From positions 23,636,336 to 23,700,335 of the forward strand of contig CM042962.1 in NCBI GenBank assembly GCA_023678885.1: a stretch of DNA of 64,000 nucleotides, given 5' to 3'. Within the stretch, counting starts at the first letter, position 1. Each line of letters opens with the position of its first letter. The position numbers and the translations under genes are program-made. Of this stretch, positions 44,341 through 55,720 are shown in pieces. The DNA is from Pogostemon cablin. Taxonomy: Eukaryota > Streptophyta > Magnoliopsida > Lamiales > Lamiaceae. Below the pieces are notes generated by a model, which saw only the letters and a program-made list of their open reading frames with translations, ran no database searches and was not told the origin of the DNA.

Positions 44341-47182
44341 TGATGCACGTTTTCTTTGAACGCAAAATTAATCCCCAAGTATTAAGGATATCAATTGCAG
44401 CTTAGCAAACGACCAAGTGAATATCGAACCCAAGGGACGGTGTATTATCAATTTAATTATTTACTAAATTAATTAAGACAAGATGACAATTAAGTTTGAG
44501 GTTTGAATTATTAATCTACTAACAAAAATATAAAATAATAATTAAAATAAAATAACACTAGAAGAATTACGAAAGTGGATCAAGTAGATAGGTAGCTCTA
44601 GGATAATCCAGTTTCACGCATTAATTTCCTTTCCGTGTGTTGATGTCCGACTATGTCTTGTGGAATATGGACGCATCACTAAACCATGCATATATACTCT
44701 ATAGACACAAGTAAACATGCGAGTAACACATGTGAATAATCTCAGAGCAAGGGATATAATTACACCCCCTTTCTATGTACTATCAGTATCAATTATTTCC
44801 CTGGCCAATTGGTACTCTAACCCGATATGATTTTCCTTTTTAGGTACTATAAAATTATCCTCTTTATCAGACTTAATAACCCGAATTCATTTCAATTAAT
44901 AAGTATTCATATATGATAGTTCTAATGAAGCTTCGGAGTCCTCTCACTTAGAATCATAACATGGAATCCTATTCAGCGGTGAACGCACTCAATCTACAAC
45001 CAAGATATATATTCAGACTCTATATACCAATTGAAGATGCACAAAACGACCTTGAATATGGATTAAGAAAACACAATCATATATAAAATAAATCTACAAG
45101 TAGTATTGTACGGAGTTAACATACGAAAGTTTAATTAATTTGTAAAAACCTTCACAACCCTAGTTCTACCAAAAAGGCTCTAGCCCATGATGTTACGAAG
45201 AACAATCATGGGTGTTGGATAGATCTTACACGGATGTCTGGAAAATTACAAGATAAATTAGGAAACGAAATAAACCCTAGATGTGGCGTCATCACATCCT
45301 TCTCCATCATGAATTCTCCTCTTAGTTCTCCTCTTGATTCCACCGACGAATCTTCAAAGTGATGGATGGATGGAGGAAAGAATGTGGATGATGGTTGGGG
45401 GGTGAACCCCCCTTGTGGGGTGTGGGATGATTGTGTTGTGTTGTATCCAATCCGTATCCAATTCGTATGCCTTCTTGGTGTGATCTACATCCCCTTTATA
45501 CTTGTAAGCTCTCCTCTTGGACCTAGGATGAGCTTTTTCTTGGAAAATATGCAAAAACATGCACTAGGGGTGTAAAAATCGAATTCGGACGCGTCACAGG
45601 CATGTGGTTCGACCTATGGCTTAGTCAAACCATGGTCGAATCGAAATCGGCGATTTTTCGCACTTCAGGTTTCTTGTTCGACCAAAATGACTATAGTTTG
45701 ACCAACACATTAGGTCGATCCAAACTGTCATGGTCGAATCACACTTGCGCCGTCTCACTGTTTCGCATATAACTTCCACATCCGAACTCCGATTTGAGTG
45801 ATTCTTGTGCTCACGTGTAGGAGTTGGTATCGGATCGGGTTTCAGGTATTTCGGATTTTCGGATCGGGTACCCAAAATTTCGGGTTGAAATTTTTATTAT
45901 CCGAACCCGATCCAAAAATTCGGGTACCCGATCGGGTACCCGAAAATACATCTTTTTTTTAAGTATTATTATAATAAATTAATTAGGTGTGATTTAAATA
46001 AATTTTTTTAATGTTTAATGTTTGAGGCAATATTTTATTTGATCTCTTTTATCATTTTTTCTTCGTTTTTAAATAATTATAAAAGATTTAATAAATTCAT
46101 ATCACATCATAATAATATTAATTTTTATACTAATGTTAGGATTTAGATAGTATATTTTAATTATGTGGTGAGATATTTAAGTTTATAAGTATATTTTTAT
46201 ATGTTATTTTTATCTAATTAATTAAAATATTTATACATTAAAGTAGATGATAACTTAAATCATATTAAAATTAATAATATAAGGAGAATTTAAATTTAAA
46301 TTTGATAAGATAAGGATGTAATAATACAAAATTGTGTTTTTATTATGTAAAAATTATTGATAATTTTAAAAATAAATAAATTTAATTAAGTAATGTTTAA
46401 AGGATAATAAATATATTTTATAATTAAAAAATTAAGAATGCATCAAAATTTTAATATTTCATGAATCAAATTATTTTTTATAATTAACATAAAAGTGTAA
46501 AAAAAACTTCGGGTACCTGATCGGGTAATTCGGGTACATTTTCAATACTCGAAACCCGAACTGAAGTTATAGCTTCGGGTTCGGGTAAACTCGAAACCCG
46601 AAATTACTCGAAAAATTGGGTTTTTTGGGTAATTTTTTTCAGGTCGAATCGGGTATTCGAAACCCTAAAATAAATGTCCACCCCTACTCACGTGATCATA
46701 TCTTCCTTGACTTTCTATCTATATAAAGAAATCATAAAAACTCCAAGATTTTAAGGTGTAACAGGCCATGGAAAGTAAAACATCTGTTCTGTTCGTCACA
46801 GCTCGCGCGACGTCACCATTTTGCTCATAACTTCCTCGTTTGGAATCTGATTGAGGTATTATTTATGCCAAAACGACCCTCTCTTCAATGGCTTTTCAAC
46901 CATGTATTATACCACCAGTTTGATCTCCAAAAAAATACAGAAAAATTGTACAAGTTGGACGTGCATTTTTCAGCATTCATACACAAATTGCACATTTTCT
47001 CCCATTTTCTCCAACTTTAAACTTTTAATCCCTTTTTCCACCTAAAACACAATAAAACACCTCAAGTATACATTTTTCTTACATATATTGAATATAAGAC
47101 ACTTGTGCTAATATATGACAATAATTCCAATCAAGAAGGTGTTAAATTGGATACTATAACATGCTTATTTTCACTTTCATCA
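44341..47182 (-). mobile_element. solo LTR of the LARD family, split by a hAT element
   Basis: On the minus strand it begins TGATGAAAGTGAAAATAAGC and ends AACGTGCATCA, aligning along its length with the LTRs at 22900-24817 and 27030-28998. Without the nested hAT element it is 1973 bp, matching them. It interrupts the Harbinger transposase between EST and SAMKC. Flanking duplication is not clean (TCAAC/TCAAG at best). Confidence 0.85.
45818..46686. mobile_element. hAT-type non-autonomous element, 869 bp
   Basis: Ends TAGGAGTTGG and CCACCCCTA, with subterminal CGGGTACCCG palindromes, and a perfect 8-bp duplication CTCACGTG (45810-45817, 46687-46694). Interior AT-rich, non-coding. Confidence 0.9.
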
Positions 47183-47599
47183 AGTTGATTCTCCCATCCG
47201 AAGATACTCATCAAGATGGTCGGCACAAAATCCATAAGTTAATTGGCGAATAGCTGCGGTATATTTCTGTAGTGGTGACAAACTTTGTCTCTTTGCAGCA
47301 TCGACCATTTTTTGAAAATAAGGAGATAGACTCTCGAGTACTTCTGCTATGTGAATGAACAACTCTCTCCACATTCGAAATCGTCTTCTAAATAAGTTAT
47401 CCGGATACACAGGATTTGTGCAAAAATAATCATGCACAAGTCTTTCATGTCCAGATTCACGATTTCGTTCGATGAACCTTCTTCATTGGTGTATCTCAAA
47501 CTGTTGTTGATATGCTTCTAGAAGTTGTCTCCTTGATTGATTAACATTAACATGAATTCTTCGCCTGGTGAATTTGGTCTCTCGTAATTTTCGGCTCAT
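47183..47599 (-). pseudogene. Harbinger transposase, N-terminal part
   Basis: ATG at 47599 (MSRKLRETKFTRRR), a TGA at 47485-47483, then HDYFCTNPVYPDNLFRRRFR, a helix-turn-helix-like region of PIF transposases, and QKYTAAIRQLTYG to RMGEST, where the solo LTR cuts in. The reading continues at 44340. Confidence 0.8.
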
Positions 47600-48177
47600 A
47601 TTCTTGATCACTTGATGAGGCAGAGCTGCTATTGTTAAAATATTGAGATATTTTAGGGTTGAAAAATTGTGTGAGTACAACAAAATATTTGAGAATACAA
47701 CAATGTCATGGATTAAACACATATATATAGCAAACGCACCTTGCAACGGCTAGTTTTACAACGACTATATTCCAATGACTAGTTTTTAACGGTCAACTAT
47801 GAAAAAAACTTATATAATAAAATATTAATTTAATAATACAAACAAATAATATTTTAAAATAAAAGATTACATTAAACTAGTGAAAATTACAAACAAGAAA
47901 AATAAAACATTACGAGCATTCTACAAATAAGTATTAAACAAATACAACGGTTAGTTATACTTATTTTGAGAATTCCATTTTTCCATAATCTTCTTACATA
48001 GTTGCTCGTGTTAGATGAGACTATCTCTAGGTATTTTTTATGTATCTGCATTAATAGTTTCCCACTCTTTCATCATGATGTCGCACTCCTTTAACTCAAT
48101 TTTTTTTCTTCGCTTCTGTATATTCTGAAAACTTCTCGAGCACATTTGAGAATTTCAAAGACATAGATCAAAACTTT

Positions 48178-48975
48178 TCAAATTTTCACCTGATTTAGCT
48201 TTTTCTTTTCCTTTGACTTTTCTCTTTGCTGCCTTTTTTGTCCAATTGGACGAAGTTCATCATCATTTAGATCAATATTCAGATGAAAATTTCTATCCGA
48301 AGATGTATTGCTTGTATCCGACTCCGACGTCCTCGCTTTCTTTGATGTCGCACGGTAGTCACTATTTGTGGACAATACATTGGACGATCCTTCACTATTT
48401 TCCAGACATGCTCTAGATTAAATGCAACACCATTATTCTCATTTGCATATTTAGCATAAGCCATTGACAATATATCTGCATCACTTTGTCCACTTCTATA
48501 TACCTTGTATACACTATTATAGCAAGCATTGAATTTATTCACCTTCCGATTAATTGTTGTATACCAGTGTGATTTCATCAAGCTCGCATTTCTTTTGGCT
48601 AAACCTGCAGGACGATTTTTGTTGTAGTAGATTGAAACCGTTCCCAAAATGCACTGACTTTTTGATCATTGCCGATTTTCGAGTCATCACTAATATTGAT
48701 GAAGGAATATGCGAGTAGTTCGTCTTCTCGTGTGCTCCGTCGAACCTTCTTTTGGCTACTAGCACTGCTATCATCTTGCTCTTCATTCTCTGATTGAGTT
48801 GGATTGTTATAGAATTGAGTTTCTGGAATGATGGTTGAAAATAAGTGACTGGATGAATTGAATAGAAAATTTTGAAATTTTGTGGAACTTGTGAATTTGG
48901 AGAAGAAAATAATTCATCGAATATATTTTGAGAATCCATAAAATTTCTAAACAATCTACTATTGTTTTTATCCAT
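48178..48975 (-). pseudogene. Harbinger Myb/SANT-like accessory protein
   Basis: Minus strand, in three frames: a start MDKNNSRLFRNFMDSQNIFD at 48975; then RPAGLAKRNASLMKSHWYTT, NRKVNKFNACYN, SGQSDADILSMAYAKYANEN and FNLEHVWKIVKDRP, the Myb/SANT-like plus NAM-associated pattern of PIF ORF1 proteins; then a Ser- and Lys-rich tail (DLNDDELRPIGQKR) ending at 48178. The accessory protein helps the transposase bind DNA and enter the nucleus. Frameshifts between the parts make it a dead copy. Confidence 0.75.
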
Positions 48976-49312
48976 GGACTTTGAATTAACAATAATGAAG
49001 AAAATTTTGAATAAAAATTTTGAAGTAGTGAAATAAATAAATTGTGGTGGAATGTATTTTTTTTGAATTCAATGTTATATTTATAGAAAAATTTAAAAAT
49101 TTTACCGTTAAAATTATAACGTTAATATTTACTGTTAAAAACTCTAACATTCATTTCCAACTCTGATAAAATATCCTGCAGAAAATAAAAGTTCATGATG
49201 TGTCATATTAGAAGAGAGAGATTCTTGAAAAGAAAAAATTACTTTAATAACATAGACATGTTCAAATATAATAAATGGAAGGAGAGTGAATTATGTTAAT
49301 GGAAAATAATAA

Positions 49313-50430
49313 GAGCATATCTAGTGGTATGCGCCACTTTTAATATCCCGTAATATATTACTAAAATTACTTATAGATAAACATTTTGAATCCATAATTA
49401 CTGTGAGATACATTAATTTAAAAAAATTACTCTCACATACAAAATATTAAAGTAAAATACTAAATATAACCATAACTCATACACTTTTAAACCACAAACC
49501 CTAACCCCCTCACCCATCCACTGCCGCCGCCGGCCGTTCGCCGGACCTCCACTGAACTGCCGCCGGATATATACTTTTTTTGCTGCACACACTTTTTTTA
49601 TTGCATACACTTTTGTTGCACACGAACTTTTATGTTGCATACAAACATTTATGTGCAGCACATTGTAAGGGTAATATTAAAATATCATTATATATTTATG
49701 TAGTTAGTAATAATATTTTTGTATATTTGTATCTCATAGTAATAAAGGATTTTTTAGTATACCTAGTAGTAATCTCCCCTATTATTAATTATTATAATTT
49801 ACATATTTGTTGAATTATATTTAACTTAATTTATTCTTAACTTACTAATTAATAACTAAATTATATTTAATATGATTTTTTTCTTATCTTACTAATTTAA
49901 TAGCGTTAATATAATTTGTATAAATTATTATTATTATTATTAACTTAATTTATTCTTAACTTACTAATTAATAACTAAATTATATTTAATATGATTTTTT
50001 TCTTATCTTACTAATTTAATAGCGTTAATATAATTTGTATAAATTATTATTATTATTATTAATGTTCGTTAATATTAATTATTATTATTATAATATGTAT
50101 CTTTTAATTTACTTTTATTGAATCTAAATTTACTTTTTATATAATATTTTATTTTTTAATGTAATCTTTTGAATTTAAGTAAAATAATAAATTACAGATA
50201 ATTTATAAATTATTTTTAACAATAAATATTCACTATTATATTAATTTATTAAACTAAAACTTCATTTTTTTAAAAATATAATTAACTAGAATAGAGTGAC
50301 TACAGAGGGGTTTCATTAATTTTAAAAAAATAAAATAAATTTTAAAGAATGAATTTATTTTTAAACTCAATAATAAATGTGGTGGGCCCCCAAATTACTT
50401 TTCCAACACATATTTGCAACACAAAAGTTT
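49313..50430. other. AT-rich segment with a Harbinger-like left end and tandem duplication
   Basis: TAAGAGCATATCTAGTGG at 49310 resembles a Harbinger left terminus, so a second small element may start here; its right end was not found. A short GC-rich stretch (49495-49565, CCGCCGCCGGCCG) lacks an exon. Confidence 0.35.
49822..50059. repeat. 119-bp perfect tandem duplication
   Basis: Copies 49822-49940 and 49941-50059 are identical by eye and each ends in (ATT)n. Confidence 0.9.
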
Positions 50431-50439
50431 GCACGCCTC

Positions 50440-50673
50440 TTCCGACACGGAGATTAAGAAAAGTGATAACTTTTAGGAGTATTATGATATTTTTTGGTAA
50501 TAAATAAATGATAAAGTATGTTAGGTGTGTTAGGTAAAAATAATTTTTTTGTAAATAAACTGTATGGGGAAGGGTGATTGTGTTTGACTTTTTGCTTTTT
50601 TAGGAATGTGTAAACTTTTGTGGAACAACCCAAACTAGAAAGTGTGACATCTGAAATGAGATGGAGGGAGTAG
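50440..50673. mobile_element. Stowaway-like MITE, second subfamily, reverse
   Basis: Runs from about CTTCCGACACGGAGATTAAG to GAGATGGAGGGAGTA. Related to 2885-3112. Nested in the Harbinger element. Confidence 0.55.
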
Positions 50674-50820
50674 TTATTTATTTTTAACGGGATGAACCCA
50701 GTATATCTGTATAAATTGTCAGAAGGGTGGAGAGAGAATTGTGGGTTTAAAATCCCTCCCACATTCGATGGTTTAATTGATTTTTGGTTTAAACCCAAAA
50801 AAATGAACCAGTGCAGATGC

Positions 50821-51228
50821 TCTAAAACACATAATATACTTTATAATTTATTTATTATTTAAAAATATCACAATTCCCAAAAAAAGTTAATAAAGTTGGT
50901 CAAAAAACAACTTTTCTTAAACTCTATATCTACCGTGTCGCCGACGGAGGTATCAACAAGTTATGTTCGGCGACACTGTAGATACGGAGTTTAAGAAAAG
51001 TTGCTTATTGACCAACTTTATTGACTTTTTAAAGGTATTGTGATATTTTTAGGTAATAAGTAAATTATAAAATATGTTATATGTGTTAGGTGAAGATGAT
51101 ATTTTTTAAATTATGATAACTTTTGAGGTTGTACGTTAATGTGAAATTTATTTTTTTGGGTGGTGAAGATAAGTGTGGAACGGACGAAACGGAAAGTGTG
51201 AACATAAGTGTGGGACGGAGATATTCTT
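50821..51228. mobile_element. Stowaway MITE right half plus inverted second copy
   Basis: 50821-50942 completes the MITE started at 42300. It is followed by a head-to-head copy (50969-51228) ending GTGGGACGGAG. Arms of about 58 bp (50885-50942 and 50969-51028) are inverted copies with GTGTCGCC/GGCGACAC at the turn. Confidence 0.65.
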
Positions 51229-51349
51229 AATAAATATAAGAATAAAATAAAATGTTCATGGTCCTTATTAAAAAATTAGAAATGTCCACTTGCCTTGAAA
51301 AAATTCCAAATCTACCCACTTTTGATATAACCGGGAATCGCCGGTTATA

Positions 51350-51480
51350 CAATGAATAAGTTTTGAACACATAAAACTAAATTAAAAGGCAAATGCAAAT
51401 TCATACAAGTACAATTCTAATACAATGAATGAGTCTTGAACACATAAAACTAAATCAAAAGGCAAATGCGAATTCATTAG
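51350..51480. repeat. tandem duplication of about 71 bp
   Basis: Two copies of a unit containing TTGAACACATAAAACTAAAT and AAAGGCAAATGC (starting at about 51350 and 51421), with a few substitutions. Confidence 0.75.
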
Positions 51481-51746
51481 TGTAATGATTCTTAATGAAA
51501 GCTTTGAAAATAAAAGGGAAATTTGTAAAAATGCCACTTTCAATAATCTTTTTTGAGAATTGCCACCCACCATAAAATATTTAGAAAAATGTCACTCTTA
51601 ATTTTTTTTAGACATAATTACCCTTCCTCTTACATTAAAAACACGAGGTTCTCTTGAAAGTAAAAAAAAAAATCAAAATAGAAGAAGCTCCTTTATATTT
51701 CAAAGGACACAGTTCAAACAATACTTCTCGTTTCTGAAGTCCTGCT

Positions 51747-52761
51747 TAAGGGTGGACGAAAATACCGAAATATTGGTATACTGCATTTATCGTACTGTAA
51801 AATAACGAACTTATCAAAAATTTCAGTGTACCATACCGAATTTTTTTGTACGGTATCAATAAGATGTTTCTAAAAAATGGTACGATGATATTTAAATGTA
51901 TTTCGATATATACCTATATATCAAATTGTTAATTAAATAAATATTAATAATAATTATGTATAAATTAAAGTGTTTTAGTTTTTAAAGTGTGAATTTACTT
52001 TCCAATTGTTGACTAAAGGACCAGAACCCAAGAGGCCTCAAATCCTCCTACCGCCTCACTAACCTTCTTTTCCATTCCCACATTCCTGCTAAACTCCTCT
52101 CCCTTCACCATCTTCACTCCCGCCTGTAACCCTCTCTTCATAGCTTTCGCAGCCGCCGCTGCCCCGCTCCTACCACCATCACCGCCGCCCCGCTCCCGCC
52201 CCCGCCTCTAACCCTCTCTTCTCCATCCAAGGTCATTCATAGTAAAGAGGCTATGGGCTCAAAGGCCAAAGCTAAGAATTTGCAATCAAAATCATTTCAG
52301 AAGTTAAGATGTATAAATCTTCTTTGCATAGTATCGATCCAGGGCTTGATCTTGATGCTAATTTTTATAGGCCTTGATTCCACATTATTATTGTTAGCAA
52401 TTTTAGATTTTGGCAGTTGATTAGATGTGCTATCAATTTATTATACCCTATATCAAATTTTGCCTAAATATATTACTTCAAATTGTGTTGTTTGATTTTT
52501 GAATTAATTTTTTTAGGTGTTTGTGGAATGTAATAGCAACTGCATTTTTTTCTATATGAATCGATATATTGTTATAAAGAGATGTTTCGGTATTCAGTAA
52601 AAGACGGTATTGATTACTAATATATCGAAAGTTTGGTATATAGAATATCGGTGTACCAAAATATTCGGTAGGATATCGATATACATAGTTTAATACTTAA
52701 AATTTCGGTACGGTATACATTATGCCCAAAATTTTTTGGTATACCGTGCCTTCCAGCCCTA
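51747..52761. mobile_element. hAT-type element, 1015 bp, with GC-rich passenger segment
   Basis: Ends TAAGGGTGG and CCAGCCCTA, with a perfect 8-bp duplication GTCCTGCT (51739-51746, 52762-52769). Subterminal arms repeat GGTATACC/TTCGGTA words. The interior 52030-52230 is strikingly C-rich (GCCGCCGCTGCCCCGCTCC) in an AT-rich element and may be a captured host gene fragment; no protein family recognised. Confidence 0.88.
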
Positions 52762-52774
52762 GTCCTGCTCATTC

Positions 52775-52890
52775 TCAAGCCCTTCTCATTCTCAAGAATC
52801 TCAACCTTGAATAAGTAGGGACATTTAAGGCCCGTAAAAGAATGGGTTGTGGTGGAGGAAGAAGAAACCCTAGTGCCAGAAGATGACATT
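52775..52890 (-). pseudogene. gene fragment interrupted by the hAT element
   Basis: The minus-strand reading from 52889 (MSSSGTRVSSSSTTTHSFTG, then LKCPYLFKVEILENEKGLR) runs up to the hAT target site at 52769; beyond the element stop codons follow. It resembles the start of small plant zinc-finger (GRF-type) proteins, but the evidence is weak. Confidence 0.3.
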
Positions 52891-55720
52891 TAGTCGCTCC
52901 TAACACTCAAGGGTTGACAGATGAGGTAAATTCCACGCAAGAACCAAACACTATCGAATCTACATCACGAGTCAAGTGAAATCGTTTGTGGACATTCTCA
53001 AACTTGATGATGGCACTCCTACGAGAGTCAAGAGAGGTAATGTGTTCACTGGATGCTTTAATTCGGAAATTAGGGCAAAACGAGTGGCATCGCTAAAGTC
53101 ATCCAATGTTGAAAGAATCTACAATGTTATGAGTTCAGGCTCTATATGCCCCCATTTTACTGTGAAATTTGTTAATCTACAGTATTAATTTTAGGTTGTT
53201 GGAATAATATCAAGATTTGAGGTTCATGACAAAATTTTCTAGTTGATAATGTTCAACAATGGCCATGAAGTAAGGAGTTGAAATTTTTTAGGTATTTTAG
53301 TGTATCTCATATCGTTTAAAAATTTGAGGCATATATGATAACATTATCTTTTTCATTCCTTAATTCACAATTTCTTAATTTCTGGCTTTGTATTTGTTCA
53401 GGATCTTGCTGAGGGTTGATAAATGCTTCTGAAAATTCAAGAACGGTTGGATGAAATAATTTTTTTTAATGTAAGTTTCTTCTCTAACATTGTAGAAACC
53501 CCTTTTTATGGAGCACTAATATACTTTTTATTAATCATTTGGACTTAGTATGATGATATCTATTATTTGGCATAAGATGAAATATTTCCTTGTTATGCTC
53601 CGATAAGAAATATTTATTCACTTCCAAAATATAAATTTAGAAAAAATTAAGACAAATAGGATTATGGCTAGTTGCAAAACCTTTTGTTTTATTGTCAATA
53701 ATGTTAAAAGCTGGAGTTCAGTTATTGAAGTTTAAACTCTAGTTCTGTTTCCACTTACTGCATTATAGAGGGCTGATACATCCCTGGAACATATCATTGT
53801 GAAACATTATAAAACCTTACATTTATGGTTTATGTTACGATTAAGCTCAAATATACTCATATGTTTAGTTAATTTGAACTTTAAATTTTCCTCATTAATG
53901 CTAGTATAGGATTAATTACTTCAATATTCAATTATGTCATGAAACATACCTATTTAATTTTACCATCCAATTATTTTATTAGCAGAAATGGAATTAAAAG
54001 TATATGAAAAAAAGGCAATTTAGGGCGAAAATTGGTTGTCGATCATCTTGGGATGTTCTTAAAAAGATCAAGAGTACATTGAAAGGTTAGAGTATGACAT
54101 AATTATATCATGTTATGTTTTATTAAAAGAGAAATGAAAATAAGAAAGGGGATGAGAAGAGAAATACAAGGTAAAAACATGGCATAGTCATTAGAATAAG
54201 CCAAACAAGCGGCTGAAAAATGAGGCCAAAACAGAGAGGCCTTGTAAAAACGAACAGTCTAAATTGTCTAATTATACCCCAATGCTCAGTCGACTGCAGT
54301 AAAAATAAATCCTAGTCTTGGATAAGCGGGACCAACTCAATACAAGCCACACTAAGGAATTTGCAGTAGGTATCATTGGCTTCATCAAGGTGAAACAAAA
54401 TAGAAGCCTCATAGAGGATAAAACAACCAAGCTCATAGGCAAACAAACCAAATTATCCGAACAACCAAAAATTGGTGTTTAATCAAAATCGCCAACACAG
54501 CCACATCAAGTATAACAATCTGAAGCATCAGGCAGTGTAGACAGATTCCATAAGATAATGAGGCCTACCCAAATTAGTCATGGAAAGGATTTTGACCTCA
54601 CTTGAGAAGCAATTGAGCAGCGAGCAAACTGGAGATGATAGTACAGTCTAGGACTATAGAATTCTCAACGAGAGCATGCCAGTGTTGAATTCAGTGAGTA
54701 ATTCTTCGCTACGTGTAATGTCAAAAGGCTAATCTATCGGAGACAGTGAAGAAAAAATCTGAAGCACAAACAGAGCAGGATAGAGCAAGCGATGTCCTAT
54801 ATCTTATAATCTTCAGGAAATAGAGAGCCATCGCTAGCATTATAAAAAGAAATCGCCATTAATAATCAATGAAAATCTCTGATTCCTTGTATTATGTATT
54901 ACCATAGAACCCCTAATCGGAAGGGAAAGGGAGGCAAGGAGGAGAAGCCGCAGGGTTGTCTGCTGACGGTAAACCCATCAACATCGAAAAGCGGCGACGA
55001 TGTTACCCTAGGCAGAGAAGTAATCTGGAATAGGGGATGAAGCTGTCAAGACCATGTTCAGAGTTGACCAGCGAAACCCACGAGTCAAGCTGGATGTTTG
55101 TCGAAGGTAGGCCATCTCTAGGAAGAAGAGATGTTTAGCACCGATAGCCTGCTGCTTGGAATGAAAGGCAGGAGCCCTAGGCGTTGTCTTGTCGGGGTCC
55201 CAACAATCAGTTGTGCACAGCCATAGACGACCACTGGATTTGAAAAAATAGGGATGAGAATCATAATTAGGGAGAACAAAAAAAATCTCGCGCTAGGCGA
55301 GGTAGACGAGGCAGAGTCGCATCTGCCAAACCACATTGGTGCACCAGTGGATTTTAGCAAGGGACTCAAGCGGCGGTGGCGGCGAACAAAACCCTAAAGG
55401 GCCGTCGGAAGATACAAAGAAGAATAGACGACAACCTGAAGGGATAAACAACAATCAGTGGGAAATCACACCAAAAGGGGCAGCGATTTGTGAGAACTAT
55501 CGATGCGAGGGTCGATGGGAGTAATCGACTGAGGAACATATTCCCCAATTCGATTAGGCCGTCATCAAATGTAGGTACTGGAATTCAAGGATGACGTCTG
55601 AAAATTGCACCGAGGTGGAGCGACCAACAATCTGCCGGCAAAAGTAAGGCCTAGCGTGGGGTGGGCTCCTGATGAAATCCGCACGTAGTGTGGGATCCCA
55701 GTAATTAATCTGACACCAAG
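52890..55720. other. sequence without an assignable gene
   Basis: A 70-codon open stretch at 52976-53188 (VKRGNVFTGCFNSE is included) is not recognised. 54900-55640 is GC-richer and was probably transcribed or coding sequence of an older element; minus-strand readings are short and unrecognised. The sequence continues at 62645 after the LARD insertion. Confidence 0.4.

Larger units (their letters stand above)
42430..50820 (-). mobile_element. PIF/Harbinger transposon with nested insertions
   Basis: Terminal inverted repeats GAGCATCCACATTCG... and ...CTGCAGATGCTC-type (right end CAGTGCAGATGCTC), both followed inward by GGTTTAAAC. A 3-bp TAA duplication flanks it (42427-42429, 50821-50823). 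It encodes a DDE transposase and a Myb/SANT-like partner on the minus strand, the usual two-gene plan of this superfamily. About 5.5 kb without the solo LTR (44341-47182). Defective through insertion, stops and frameshifts. Confidence 0.85.

Noticed and set aside
54900..55640. GC-richer stretch as a host exon or LINE 5' region
   Set aside because: Frames on both strands are short and match no family I recognise; left unassigned.
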